Source of the DNA: Gammaproteobacteria bacterium
GTDB taxonomy: Bacteria > Pseudomonadota > Gammaproteobacteria > Pseudomonadales > Pseudohongiellaceae
Assembly (NCBI GenBank): GCA_947457195.1
Contig: CANGUU010000010.1
Coordinates: 1 to 62,263 of the forward strand
Direction: 5' to 3'
DNA: 62,263 bases
Part shown: positions 55,611-62,263 of the stretch, piece after piece
How the letters are laid out: each line of letters starts with the position of its first letter
Numbering within the stretch: the stretch's first letter is position 1
The notes under the pieces: model-generated
Told to the model about the DNA's origin: nothing
Databases searched by the model: none
The model's input: only the letters and a program-made list of their open reading frames with translations
Translations under genes and position numbers: made by a program

Positions 55611-56507
55611 CTACGGCAGCAAGTGGCTTCGCACACGCCACTGCCCCGCCGCACAAAGGCCGCAGGGCTGGCCGAGCAACAGCGCACGCGCGTTGGTATC
55701 GTCCTTGAGCCGCCATTGCAGCCACGCGAGTGGGCCCGCAGCGAACGGGCCGCCCTGGGGCATGGCGTAGGTGGCACCGTGACCAACGTCGAGGTTGGCG
55801 TTGAGCGCAGGTACCGTGCCGCGCTGCAGATCCTGCCAGTCCTGCTCGGCATTCACATAGGCAATGTCGCTCTCGCCGCCGATGAAATAGGCGATGGGCG
55901 CATGCAGCGCCTGCAGGTGCGCGCGTGTGAGGCCGAAGCGGGCGTTGTACTGGTCACCCTCGGGAAAGATGCCGCTGTTGAGCACGAGCGTGGTGGTGAT
56001 GCGCGGGTCGCTCGACGCGGCCAGCGCCTGCATGCCACCGCAGCTGTGCCCCATCACGGCCACGCGGGCGGTATCGACATGCCCCTGCCATTCGCTGCCG
56101 GCCCGCGCTGCTTCAGCACTCAGCCAGTCGAGACCATCGAGCAGTTGCTGCGTCTGCGTCTCGAACGCGGGCCAGGCGGCAGGATCGCTGGGCCGCTCCT
56201 GCCGCGGCGCCGGCGACGTGCGGTGTGGACCCACCGCTACCACGATGAACCCCCGCGAAGCCACCTGGGTCAGAAACTCGCGATAGGAGAAATTGCTGTT
56301 GACGCAACTGCCATTGCCCCACAGCACCACCGGGTAGCGGCCGCTCAACGTGGCGGGGCGATAGAGCGTGTGCGTCGGCAAGCCAGGGTCGCTGTAGCTG
56401 CGCGCCGGTTCCGGCCCGGTGCCGACAGGCTCGGGGGCCTGCGCATGGGCGCCCGCCAGCACACAGAGTGAAAGACCTGTAAGGAGCCACGAAATGTATC
56501 GACTCAT
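55611..56507 (-). CDS. Exported alpha/beta hydrolase (PETase/chlorophyllase-like group)
   Basis: 298 residues from ATG 56507, with aggag nine bases upstream. A signal peptide ends VLAGAHAQA. The nucleophile elbow GHSCGGMQAL (Ser in GHSCG), an Asp in GGESDIAYV and a His in LDVGHGATY form a triad. LYRPATLSGRYPVVLWGNG near the start matches exported ester hydrolases. Four cysteines (near the N- and C-termini) could form disulfides. Substrate unknown. Convergent with the DUF8021-like gene. Confidence 0.85.
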   Translation of the reverse strand: MSRYISWLLTGLSLCVLAGAHAQAPEPVGTGPEPARSYSDPGLPTHTLYRPATLSGRYPVVLWGNGSCVNSNFSYREFLTQVASRGFIVVAVGPHRTSPAPRQERPSDPAAWPAFETQTQQLLDGLDWLSAEAARAGSEWQGHVDTARVAVMGHSCGGMQALAASSDPRITTTLVLNSGIFPEGDQYNARFGLTRAHLQALHAPIAYFIGGESDIAYVNAEQDWQDLQRGTVPALNANLDVGHGATYAMPQGGPFAAGPLAWLQWRLKDDTNARALLLGQPCGLCAAGQWRVRSHLLP

Positions 56508-56600
56508 GCGAATCTCCTGTCGTTGTTGACCAAACAATCCAGAACGGGATCCGAGGGATGGCAGTAACCTGCCATTCCGTGACGCCGACAGTCCTGCTGC

Positions 56601-57389
56601 TTACGGGGTCAGCACCACCGTGGCGCGACGGCTCTGCCAGTCGTCGACACCGTCGGCCTCGGCCACCGCGTCGGTCCAGTCGAGTTCGGCATCGAGCGTG
56701 AGCCCCGCCCCCTTGAGCAGGGCCGCCACTTCCTCGGCACGCTTGCGGCCAATGGTGGTGCTCTCCTGCAGCAGCGTTCCGTCGCTGAGCTTGTGGGCGC
56801 CGCGCACGCCGGTGATCTTCAGTCGGGTGGCCTTCACCTGCCCTGCCACCTTGATGATGTTGAGCAGGACGTCCGGGTGCCGGAATGACACGGCGCGATC
56901 GAAATCGAAATAGATGGGGAGCTGCTGCTCGCCAACGGGCGGGGCCGGGGGCGCAGACGTCGCGCCGGGGGCCGGATCGAAGGCCAGGCGTCCACCGCTC
57001 GGGCCGGGCGGCCGGGGATTGAAGTCGATGACGTAGCGCTCGTCGACCGGCAGCACGGTGTTGCAGTTGGCATCAAGCTCCGGCATCACGGAAAGCCGCA
57101 CCGGCTCGAGGACGATGCCGCCGCAGATCTGCGGCTTGTCGCTGACGATGCCCTCTACCAGCACGCGATGCCCAAGCAGGGGCGGTTGTACGGCGGCGCT
57201 GACATCGCTCTGGATGGTGAGGTAGTAGCTGTCACCCTGGTAGTCACTGGTCCAGCACGGCACCGAGCGGGTATCGCGCACCACGGGGCAGCTCACGAAA
57301 CTGAGCCGCGTGCCCGGCGGCGGCGCCGCCACGGCACTCAGGCTGGCCAGGAACCCCAGACCGATCACTGCACGCATCCAGTGTTTCAT
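56601..57389 (-). CDS. Exported protein with OmpA-like C-terminal domain
   Basis: 262 residues. A signal peptide ends ASLSAVAAP. Four cysteines lie in the N-terminal half (SCPVV, VPCW, ICGG, NCN). The C-terminal half begins PIYFDFDRA and continues TTIGRKRAEEVAALLKGAGL and DDWQSRRATVVL, the shape of an OmpA peptidoglycan-binding domain, though the conserved core is weak. The ATG shares one base with the upstream gene's TAA (TAATG), so translation is coupled. Last gene of the periplasmic redox operon. Confidence 0.7.
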   Translation of the reverse strand: MKHWMRAVIGLGFLASLSAVAAPPPGTRLSFVSCPVVRDTRSVPCWTSDYQGDSYYLTIQSDVSAAVQPPLLGHRVLVEGIVSDKPQICGGIVLEPVRLSVMPELDANCNTVLPVDERYVIDFNPRPPGPSGGRLAFDPAPGATSAPPAPPVGEQQLPIYFDFDRAVSFRHPDVLLNIIKVAGQVKATRLKITGVRGAHKLSDGTLLQESTTIGRKRAEEVAALLKGAGLTLDAELDWTDAVAEADGVDDWQSRRATVVLTP

Positions 57390-58948
57390 TACAGCACGCT
57401 CAGGAAGTTCACGAGATCCGCCTTTTCCTGCTCGGTATAGCGGATGTTGAAACGGCGGTCGTAGAAGTCGACCAGCTCACGCAGGTTGGCCGCTGACCCG
57501 TTCGAGAAATACGGCGCGCGTGCCGCCAGCCCGCGGAACTGCTGAATGACGATGGCGCCGATGTCCTCGCACTTGCCGGAGATCAGCGCACGGCCGGGGT
57601 CCTGCGTGTAGACCGTACGGCCGAGGAACGGGTGCGGCGGCTGGTCGGCATTGCAGGTGAGCTTGAACAGCGGCAGCTCCGGCAACTCCTTGGCCCAGGG
57701 ACTTTCCGGTGGCTCCAGCGCCCACGGCGCGTTGGTGGTCCCGAGGTCCATCCAGCCGTTCGCCACGTCCATGCCGGTCATGTGCATGCCGTGGCAGGTG
57801 GCACAGGTGCGCTTGATCGGGTTGCCGAGCCCCACCGTGTTGATGTGTGTGGCATCCTTGATCCAGAAGGTGCGGTAGAAGAACACGTCGTGGCCACGCT
57901 GCACCGACTCACGGAAGGCCCGGCGCGCCATTGCATCGGCGCCCTCAACCTCGGGCAGGTTGGCCCACTTGTCCTCCATCGGGAAAACGTAGTTGGACGT
58001 GTTGTTGCCGAGCACACCATCGCGACCGGCACGCAGATTCCGCGGCCCGAAACCGCTCGGACCTCCGGTCTCGACCAGACTGCCGGCACCGTTCGACCAA
58101 CTCTGTGCGCCGTACAACTGCAGCTCGAACGCCTGGATCCGGGCGAGCTGTTCGGCGCTGAGCGGGGTAACCACCTGCATGTGGCCGTTGGCGGCCGAGT
58201 TGGCCTGCGTCTTGAGCGTGGCTTCGCGGGCGTCGGCCATCATGTTCATGTTGACCGGCTTGCCGGTCTCCGGATCCTTGGCGGCCAGCATGCCGGTCTT
58301 GCCGATGAAGGGCGTTACGCCGAAGCCGGCGGCCGTAACGTAGCGCAGGTTGATGGCCGACCGTGGGCGGCGGTAGACGGAGATTTCGTGGCGCTCGCCG
58401 TCGAGACCGTATTCGGGGTGCGTGTTGCAGCCACTCGGATCACGCACGACTTCGATGCTGAACCCCGGGGTGATTGCTGTACCGCTGCTGTCGCGCGGCG
58501 GCCACGGCAGGCTCACGCGGATCAGGCCCCGCTTGAGCAGCAACGAGTGGGCGGCAGCATCACCGGCGGGCAGGTGCGGGCAGTTACGACCATCGATCGC
58601 GGCAAACAAGGGATCCTTGCCCTCGGTCTCCTGCCAGCGGCGGGCGATGGTGGCCACGGAAATCGACATGGCATCGGCGGGCTGGTGACAGGTCACGCAG
58701 CCCCTGCCGTTGCTGCCGAGCGCTTCGAAAAAGGGATGGCCGTCGGTGGTGACGGGACCATCGGCATTGACGAGCCCGAAGCGGCCCCAGCCATTGGCAT
58801 ACTCGAGTGTTGCGGGCAGCGGGGTGTCCTCGCCCGGCGACCACCACGGGCGCGCTGGCTCCACGGACTGCGCCAGCAGCGCCCCGCTGAAAGCCAGGGT
58901 GGCTAGCGGCAACCAAGGTCGGCAGCGGAATACGTTGTTCGGCAGCAT
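57389..58948 (-). CDS. Periplasmic di-heme cytochrome c protein
   Basis: 519 residues from ATG 58948, with a signal peptide ending FSGALLAQS. Heme motifs CVTCH (Cys84, Cys87, His88) and CATCH (Cys382, Cys385, His386). The layout, two widely spaced hemes in a long chain, resembles di-heme cytochrome c peroxidase or thiol-oxidoreductase-like proteins, but the peroxidase core motifs are not clear. It probably relays electrons from the PQQ dehydrogenase encoded two genes upstream. It starts 11 bases after the DUF3237 stop. Confidence 0.85.
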   Translation of the reverse strand: MLPNNVFRCRPWLPLATLAFSGALLAQSVEPARPWWSPGEDTPLPATLEYANGWGRFGLVNADGPVTTDGHPFFEALGSNGRGCVTCHQPADAMSISVATIARRWQETEGKDPLFAAIDGRNCPHLPAGDAAAHSLLLKRGLIRVSLPWPPRDSSGTAITPGFSIEVVRDPSGCNTHPEYGLDGERHEISVYRRPRSAINLRYVTAAGFGVTPFIGKTGMLAAKDPETGKPVNMNMMADAREATLKTQANSAANGHMQVVTPLSAEQLARIQAFELQLYGAQSWSNGAGSLVETGGPSGFGPRNLRAGRDGVLGNNTSNYVFPMEDKWANLPEVEGADAMARRAFRESVQRGHDVFFYRTFWIKDATHINTVGLGNPIKRTCATCHGMHMTGMDVANGWMDLGTTNAPWALEPPESPWAKELPELPLFKLTCNADQPPHPFLGRTVYTQDPGRALISGKCEDIGAIVIQQFRGLAARAPYFSNGSAANLRELVDFYDRRFNIRYTEQEKADLVNFLSVL

Positions 58949-58959
58949 ACGAACACTCC

Positions 58960-59535
58960 TCACTTGATCTGGTAAACCTTGATACGGATGGCGCCGAGCG
59001 CCGGCGGTGCGCCCTCGGCAGGCGGCGGCGCGTCGGCGGGCGGACGGTCCAACTCCAGTGTGGCCACGAAGGTGCCGCGCGTCAGCCACTCATGCGGGCC
59101 CTTGGGGGCCTCGAAGCGTGGCCGGAAAAAGCTGCGTTCACCATTGGGGCCACCAAGCCCGCAGCTGAACGATTCGTTGAGGATGTGGATGACCGCGCCG
59201 TCACTGGCCTCCAGAAAGTAATCGGCACTCAAGGTGCCGCAGCCGCCGGCATAGCGCAGCTGGAAGTCCCAGCCACCAGGAATCACGCGCCCCTGCAGCT
59301 TCGGCCCGGCGATGGTGCCACCGGTGATGGGGATGTACTGGCGGTGACCGAGCGCCGTTTCACCCAGCACGGTGGCCGGTGCCAGGGTCACGCGCTCCTC
59401 GAAGACGAACTCGACCTTGGGGAACTGCTCGGCAGACGGCATGGCGCCGAGTTCGGTGGCGGCGGGCTGGGCGGCCGCCGTGCCGGCCCAGGCCAGGGCG
59501 AGGGCGGCGAAGGACTTGCGTGGGCTGTGCTTCAT
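58960..59535 (-). CDS. Exported DUF3237 protein
   Basis: 191 residues. A signal peptide ends WAGTAAAQ. DUF3237 features: RVTLAPATVLGETALGHRQYIPITGGTIAGPKLQGRVIPGG and ADYFLEASDGAVIHILN, the closed-barrel pattern. The usual form is cytoplasmic, so the exported copy is notable. Function unknown; members occur in aromatic and steroid catabolic loci. It begins 18 bases after the PQQ protein's stop. Confidence 0.9.
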   Translation of the reverse strand: MKHSPRKSFAALALAWAGTAAAQPAATELGAMPSAEQFPKVEFVFEERVTLAPATVLGETALGHRQYIPITGGTIAGPKLQGRVIPGGWDFQLRYAGGCGTLSADYFLEASDGAVIHILNESFSCGLGGPNGERSFFRPRFEAPKGPHEWLTRGTFVATLELDRPPADAPPPAEGAPPALGAIRIKVYQIK

Positions 59536-59553
59536 GGTTGGCTCCTGTGCATC

Positions 59554-61512
59554 TCACTCGGCGGCTGGCAGTGCGAACGCCATGATCGTCGAGCCGTTGG
59601 CGATGGCAATGTACTGGCGGCCATCAAAGTCGTAGGTCATTGGCGATGCGCGCCAGCGGGCGTTGGCGGCGAAGCGCCACAGCAGGCTGCCGCTCGCGGC
59701 ATCCACCGCTGAAAACGCCCCGCTATCATCGCCGAAGAATACCAGCCCGCCGGCCGTGCTGAGCACACCGCCCCAGCTGTTGGCGCGTCCGACCTGCGGC
59801 ACTTCGAAGCGCGTGCGGCCGGTCTGGATGTCGATGGCACGTAACAGGCGCTGGGCTGGCTCGGGGGCCGGCGCGAACGAACCGCCCATGTAGCCCTTGC
59901 CGGCCTCCCATTCGGCATCCACGCGCGTGAACACACCGCACTTGTCTTCGGTCTGCACGTAGTAGAGACCCGTGGCCGGGTTGTAGGACGTGGAGTACCA
60001 GTTGCTGGCGCCGGTCAACGAGGGACAGACGCGGATGCCTTCCCGGGTGGGCTCCATGCCTTCGACGCGGATCGGTCGGCCCCTGGCGTCGAGGCCGCTC
60101 GACCAGGTGATCTCCCTGGTGTACTGCCAGCCGTTGAGGAATTCGCCGGTGCGGCGGTCGAGCACGTAGAAGTAGCCGTTGCGATTGGCCTGGATCAGCA
60201 ACTGCCGGGGCTGGCCTTGCCAGGTGGCGTCCACGAGTGCCGGGGTTTCCTGGGCGTCATAGTCCCACACGTCGTGCGGCGTGAACTGGAAATGCCACTT
60301 GAGCTTGCCCGTGCGCGGGTCGAGTGCCACCACCGAGTCGGTGTAGAGGTTATCGCCCTGGCGGTCGTCGCCAATCATGTCGGGGCCTGGGTTGCCCACC
60401 GTCCAATACAGGGTGTCGAGTGCCGCGTCGTAGGTGCCTGTCATCCACGTGGAGCCGGCCGGGTGGGCGATGCCGTCGCCCTGCCAGGTTTCCGAGCCGG
60501 GCTCACCGGGCAGCGGGGTGCTCCACCAGCGCCAGACTTCCTTGCCGGTGGTCTGGTCGTAGGCCGCCACGAAGCCGCGCACGCCTTCGTCACCGCCGGA
60601 AGTACCAGCGATCACGAGGTTGCCAACCGGCAGTGGGGCGCCGGTGGCGTTGTAGTTCTGGCGCCAGTCGGCCATCTCGGTGTCCCACAGCAGGGTGCCG
60701 CTGTGCTTGTCGAGCGCAATCACGTGCGCATGATCGGTGAGCATGAACAGGCGATCGCCGGCCACAGCCGCGCCGCGGTTGGCGCCGCCCGCGGCGTTGC
60801 CAATCAGCCCGCGCGTGCGCGCGCGCTGGTAGCGCCAGATCTCGCGGCCACTGCCGGCGTCGAGCGCAATGACCTCGTTGGCGCTCGTCACGTACATGAC
60901 GCCTTCCGACACCACGGGCGTGGTCTGCAGGTTGTTGTTGCTCGTGAAATTGTAGAGCCAGGCCGGCGCCAGTGCCCCGACATTGCCCGTGTCGATCTGC
61001 GTGAGCGACGAATGGCGGCTGCCGTGCGTGGCACCGTTGTAGCTGGTCCAGTCGCTCTGCGAGCTCACCGGGCGCCACACAGCGCCGTCGCGGCGCAACA
61101 GGTGCAGACGGCGATCCTCGCCGAGCAACTGCACTTCCTCGGCACCCTGGTTCAACGCCAGCCCGGCCAGCGTGCGACCGTCGGTCAGCGTGACTTCTCG
61201 GCGCTCGGGGGCAGCACCAAAGCGCAGCTTGAGCGCGCGCAATTTACCGATCAGCGCCGGCATGTCGCGGTCGCTGATGGCGGTGATGGCCGGCATGCCG
61301 GCAGCCCCGAGCCCGTTGCGCACGACGTTGGCCAACTCCTCGTCGGAGCGCAGCGGCACGCGCGTGGCAATGTTGGGCCCCAGCTCGCCGCCGTTGCCGT
61401 CGGTCCCGTGGCAGCTGGCGCAGTGATCGGTGAACAGTTGCTGGCCGGCGTCCTGCGCAAACAGCGCCGGGCCAACAAGCAGCGCCAGCAGGGTAATGGT
61501 GGATTTCAGCAT
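59554..61512 (-). CDS. Cytochrome c-PQQ propeller fusion, quinohemoprotein dehydrogenase with N-terminal heme
   Basis: 652 residues. A signal peptide ends LVGPALFAQD. The heme domain is at the N-terminus: CASCH (Cys31, Cys34, His35). Then a PQQ propeller: WTSYNGATHGSRHSSL, SGREIWRYQRARTRG, TVGNPGPDM and the catalytic-Asp motif HDVWDYDAQETP. The vicinal Cys pair of alcohol dehydrogenases is replaced by AAGGANRG, a notable loss. This is the opposite domain order to the enzyme at 2388. ATG 61512 has gagagg upstream; the SMP-30 gene stops 14 bases before it. Confidence 0.9.
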   Translation of the reverse strand: MLKSTITLLALLVGPALFAQDAGQQLFTDHCASCHGTDGNGGELGPNIATRVPLRSDEELANVVRNGLGAAGMPAITAISDRDMPALIGKLRALKLRFGAAPERREVTLTDGRTLAGLALNQGAEEVQLLGEDRRLHLLRRDGAVWRPVSSQSDWTSYNGATHGSRHSSLTQIDTGNVGALAPAWLYNFTSNNNLQTTPVVSEGVMYVTSANEVIALDAGSGREIWRYQRARTRGLIGNAAGGANRGAAVAGDRLFMLTDHAHVIALDKHSGTLLWDTEMADWRQNYNATGAPLPVGNLVIAGTSGGDEGVRGFVAAYDQTTGKEVWRWWSTPLPGEPGSETWQGDGIAHPAGSTWMTGTYDAALDTLYWTVGNPGPDMIGDDRQGDNLYTDSVVALDPRTGKLKWHFQFTPHDVWDYDAQETPALVDATWQGQPRQLLIQANRNGYFYVLDRRTGEFLNGWQYTREITWSSGLDARGRPIRVEGMEPTREGIRVCPSLTGASNWYSTSYNPATGLYYVQTEDKCGVFTRVDAEWEAGKGYMGGSFAPAPEPAQRLLRAIDIQTGRTRFEVPQVGRANSWGGVLSTAGGLVFFGDDSGAFSAVDAASGSLLWRFAANARWRASPMTYDFDGRQYIAIANGSTIMAFALPAAE

Positions 61513-61526
61513 CTTCCTCTCCCCTT

Positions 61527-62263
61527 TCAGCAGATGTGTGCGCCGGTGGACGCCACGTAGACGGCATACAGCGACTGGCTGGCCGTCATGAACAGGCGGT
61601 TGCGCTTCGGCCCGCCGAAACAAATGTTGGCACACACTTCCGGCAGGCGGATGGCGCCGATGGTCTGGCCTTCGGGGTTGGCCACCAGCACCCCGGGCCG
61701 AGCACCGCACCAGATGTTGCCGAAGTGGTCGCAGCGGATGCCGTCGGCTGACGACGGCGAACCATCGGGCTGCTTGAGCAGCGCAAAGGTACGACCGTTG
61801 CGGATTCTGCCGCCTTCGATGTCCCAGACCTTGATCTGACCGGAATCGGCCACGTAGAGCTTGCTGTAGTCTGGCGAAAAACACAGCCCGTTGGGCTGCC
61901 CCACCTCATCGGTGAGCAGGGTGATGGCCCCGGTCTGGCCATCCACGCGATAGACCGCCTCCTTGGTCTCCGACTCGCCCGGGTTGCCTTCGTAAAGTGC
62001 ACGGATGCCGAAGCTCGGGTCAGTGAACCAGATGCTGCCGTCGGGGTGCACGACGAGGTCGTTCGGTGAATTGAGGCGCTTGCCGTTGTAGCGGTCGGCG
62101 ATCACGGTCACCTTGCCGTCCGGCTCGTAGCGCGCCACGCGCCGCGCGCCGTGCTCGGCGGACAGCTGGCGACCCTGGTAGTCGAAGGTGTTGCCGTTGG
62201 AGTTGTTGGAGGGCGCACGGAAGCGCGTCACGCGCGCATCGTCTTCAATCCAGCGCAGCTGCA
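61527..62263 (-). CDS. SMP-30/gluconolactonase family protein (5' end outside window)
   Basis: The frame runs off the right edge; a GTG at 62231 is internal because in-frame sequence ending WIEDDAR continues upstream of it. Visible blades: NSNGNTFDYQGRQLSAEHG, NSPNDLVVHPDGSIWFTDP, PNGLCFSPDYSKLYVADSG and DGIRCDHFGNIWCGARPG. These Asn/Asp turns bind the catalytic divalent metal in SMP-30 lactonases. The N-terminus is unseen, so export cannot be judged. It is the most upstream visible gene of the PQQ/cytochrome operon. Confidence 0.88.
   Translation of the reverse strand, partial: QLRWIEDDARVTRFRAPSNNSNGNTFDYQGRQLSAEHGARRVARYEPDGKVTVIADRYNGKRLNSPNDLVVHPDGSIWFTDPSFGIRALYEGNPGESETKEAVYRVDGQTGAITLLTDEVGQPNGLCFSPDYSKLYVADSGQIKVWDIEGGRIRNGRTFALLKQPDGSPSSADGIRCDHFGNIWCGARPGVLVANPEGQTIGAIRLPEVCANICFGGPKRNRLFMTASQSLYAVYVASTGAHIC

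Noticed and set aside
60217-61560. 447-residue open frame on the plus strand
   Set aside because: Antisense to the PQQ dehydrogenase gene; no recognisable motifs and composition of a shadow frame.
61513-61884. Upstream extension of the cytochrome c-PQQ gene
   Set aside because: It overlaps the SMP-30 gene and would place the signal peptide internally; ATG 61512 fits both.

Overview
The window looks like one contiguous stretch of a GC-rich chromosome from a free-living aerobic Gammaproteobacterium. This is inferred from the gene families: two TonB-dependent receptors, an RND pump, a kefB/ybaL-type antiporter, purE/purK, a YgiB/YjfL-type set and PobA/AraC. I cannot name the genus from sequence alone. 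I see no insertion sequence, prophage, CRISPR array or rRNA. Genes are packed closely on both strands, and many starts overlap or nearly touch the preceding stop.

Layout. 1-6.1 kb: the 3' end of an unknown gene, tRNA-Arg(TCG) with its terminator, a small membrane protein, an exported protein with a TonB-C-like tail, a PQQ/cytochrome c quinohemoprotein dehydrogenase, an AlkA-type glycosylase and ModA. 6.1-10.8 kb: a NadR-like ATPase, a DUF4166 protein, an anchored protein, a cation:proton antiporter and PpnP. 10.8-14.5 kb: an arsenic resistance locus, with arsA divergent from arsR-arsC-acr3 and a palindromic operator between them. 14.6-19 kb: a DUF8021-like lipoprotein, then a TPP riboswitch upstream of a TonB-dependent receptor and a DUF2490 protein (probable thiamin-family uptake). 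19-21.2 kb: a DUF350 / DUF1190 / glutathionylspermidine-synthase-like operon. 21.3-28.1 kb: an aromatic/aspartate aminotransferase, DUF2452, ThuA, and a GH3 glucosidase with a FucP-type transporter. 28.1-32.8 kb: a same-strand series of TetR, exported propeller-like protein, RelA/SpoT-domain-TPR protein, purK and purE.

32.9-37.4 kb: an intradiol dioxygenase, a D-2-hydroxyacid dehydrogenase and a dienelactone hydrolase, plus a glycosyltransferase-like protein and an SMP-30 protein. 37.7-44.6 kb: an RND/MFP pump and a second TonB-dependent receptor with a strong terminator. 44.8-46.4 kb: an FAD monooxygenase and a Dabb protein. 46.4-49 kb: a four-gene operon of small exported proteins around DUF6152. 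49-52.7 kb: membrane proteins and a divergent AraC/pobA pair. 52.7-56.5 kb: three exported or membrane-anchored proteins of NTF2/SnoaL and DUF8021-like type and an exported alpha/beta hydrolase. 56.6-62.3 kb: a tightly packed operon of SMP-30 lactonase, cytochrome c-PQQ dehydrogenase, DUF3237, di-heme cytochrome c and OmpA-like protein, running off the right edge.

How it may work together (inference). The right half looks like uptake and oxidative catabolism of aromatic or other small organics, with an unusual share of the chemistry in the periplasm. The TonB receptor, monooxygenases, PobA, ring-cleavage dioxygenase and dienelactone hydrolase supply the cytoplasmic steps. The PQQ/cytochrome/lactonase operon and the DUF6152 and NTF2/DUF8021 clusters are the least understood parts and the best candidates for an undescribed periplasmic pathway.
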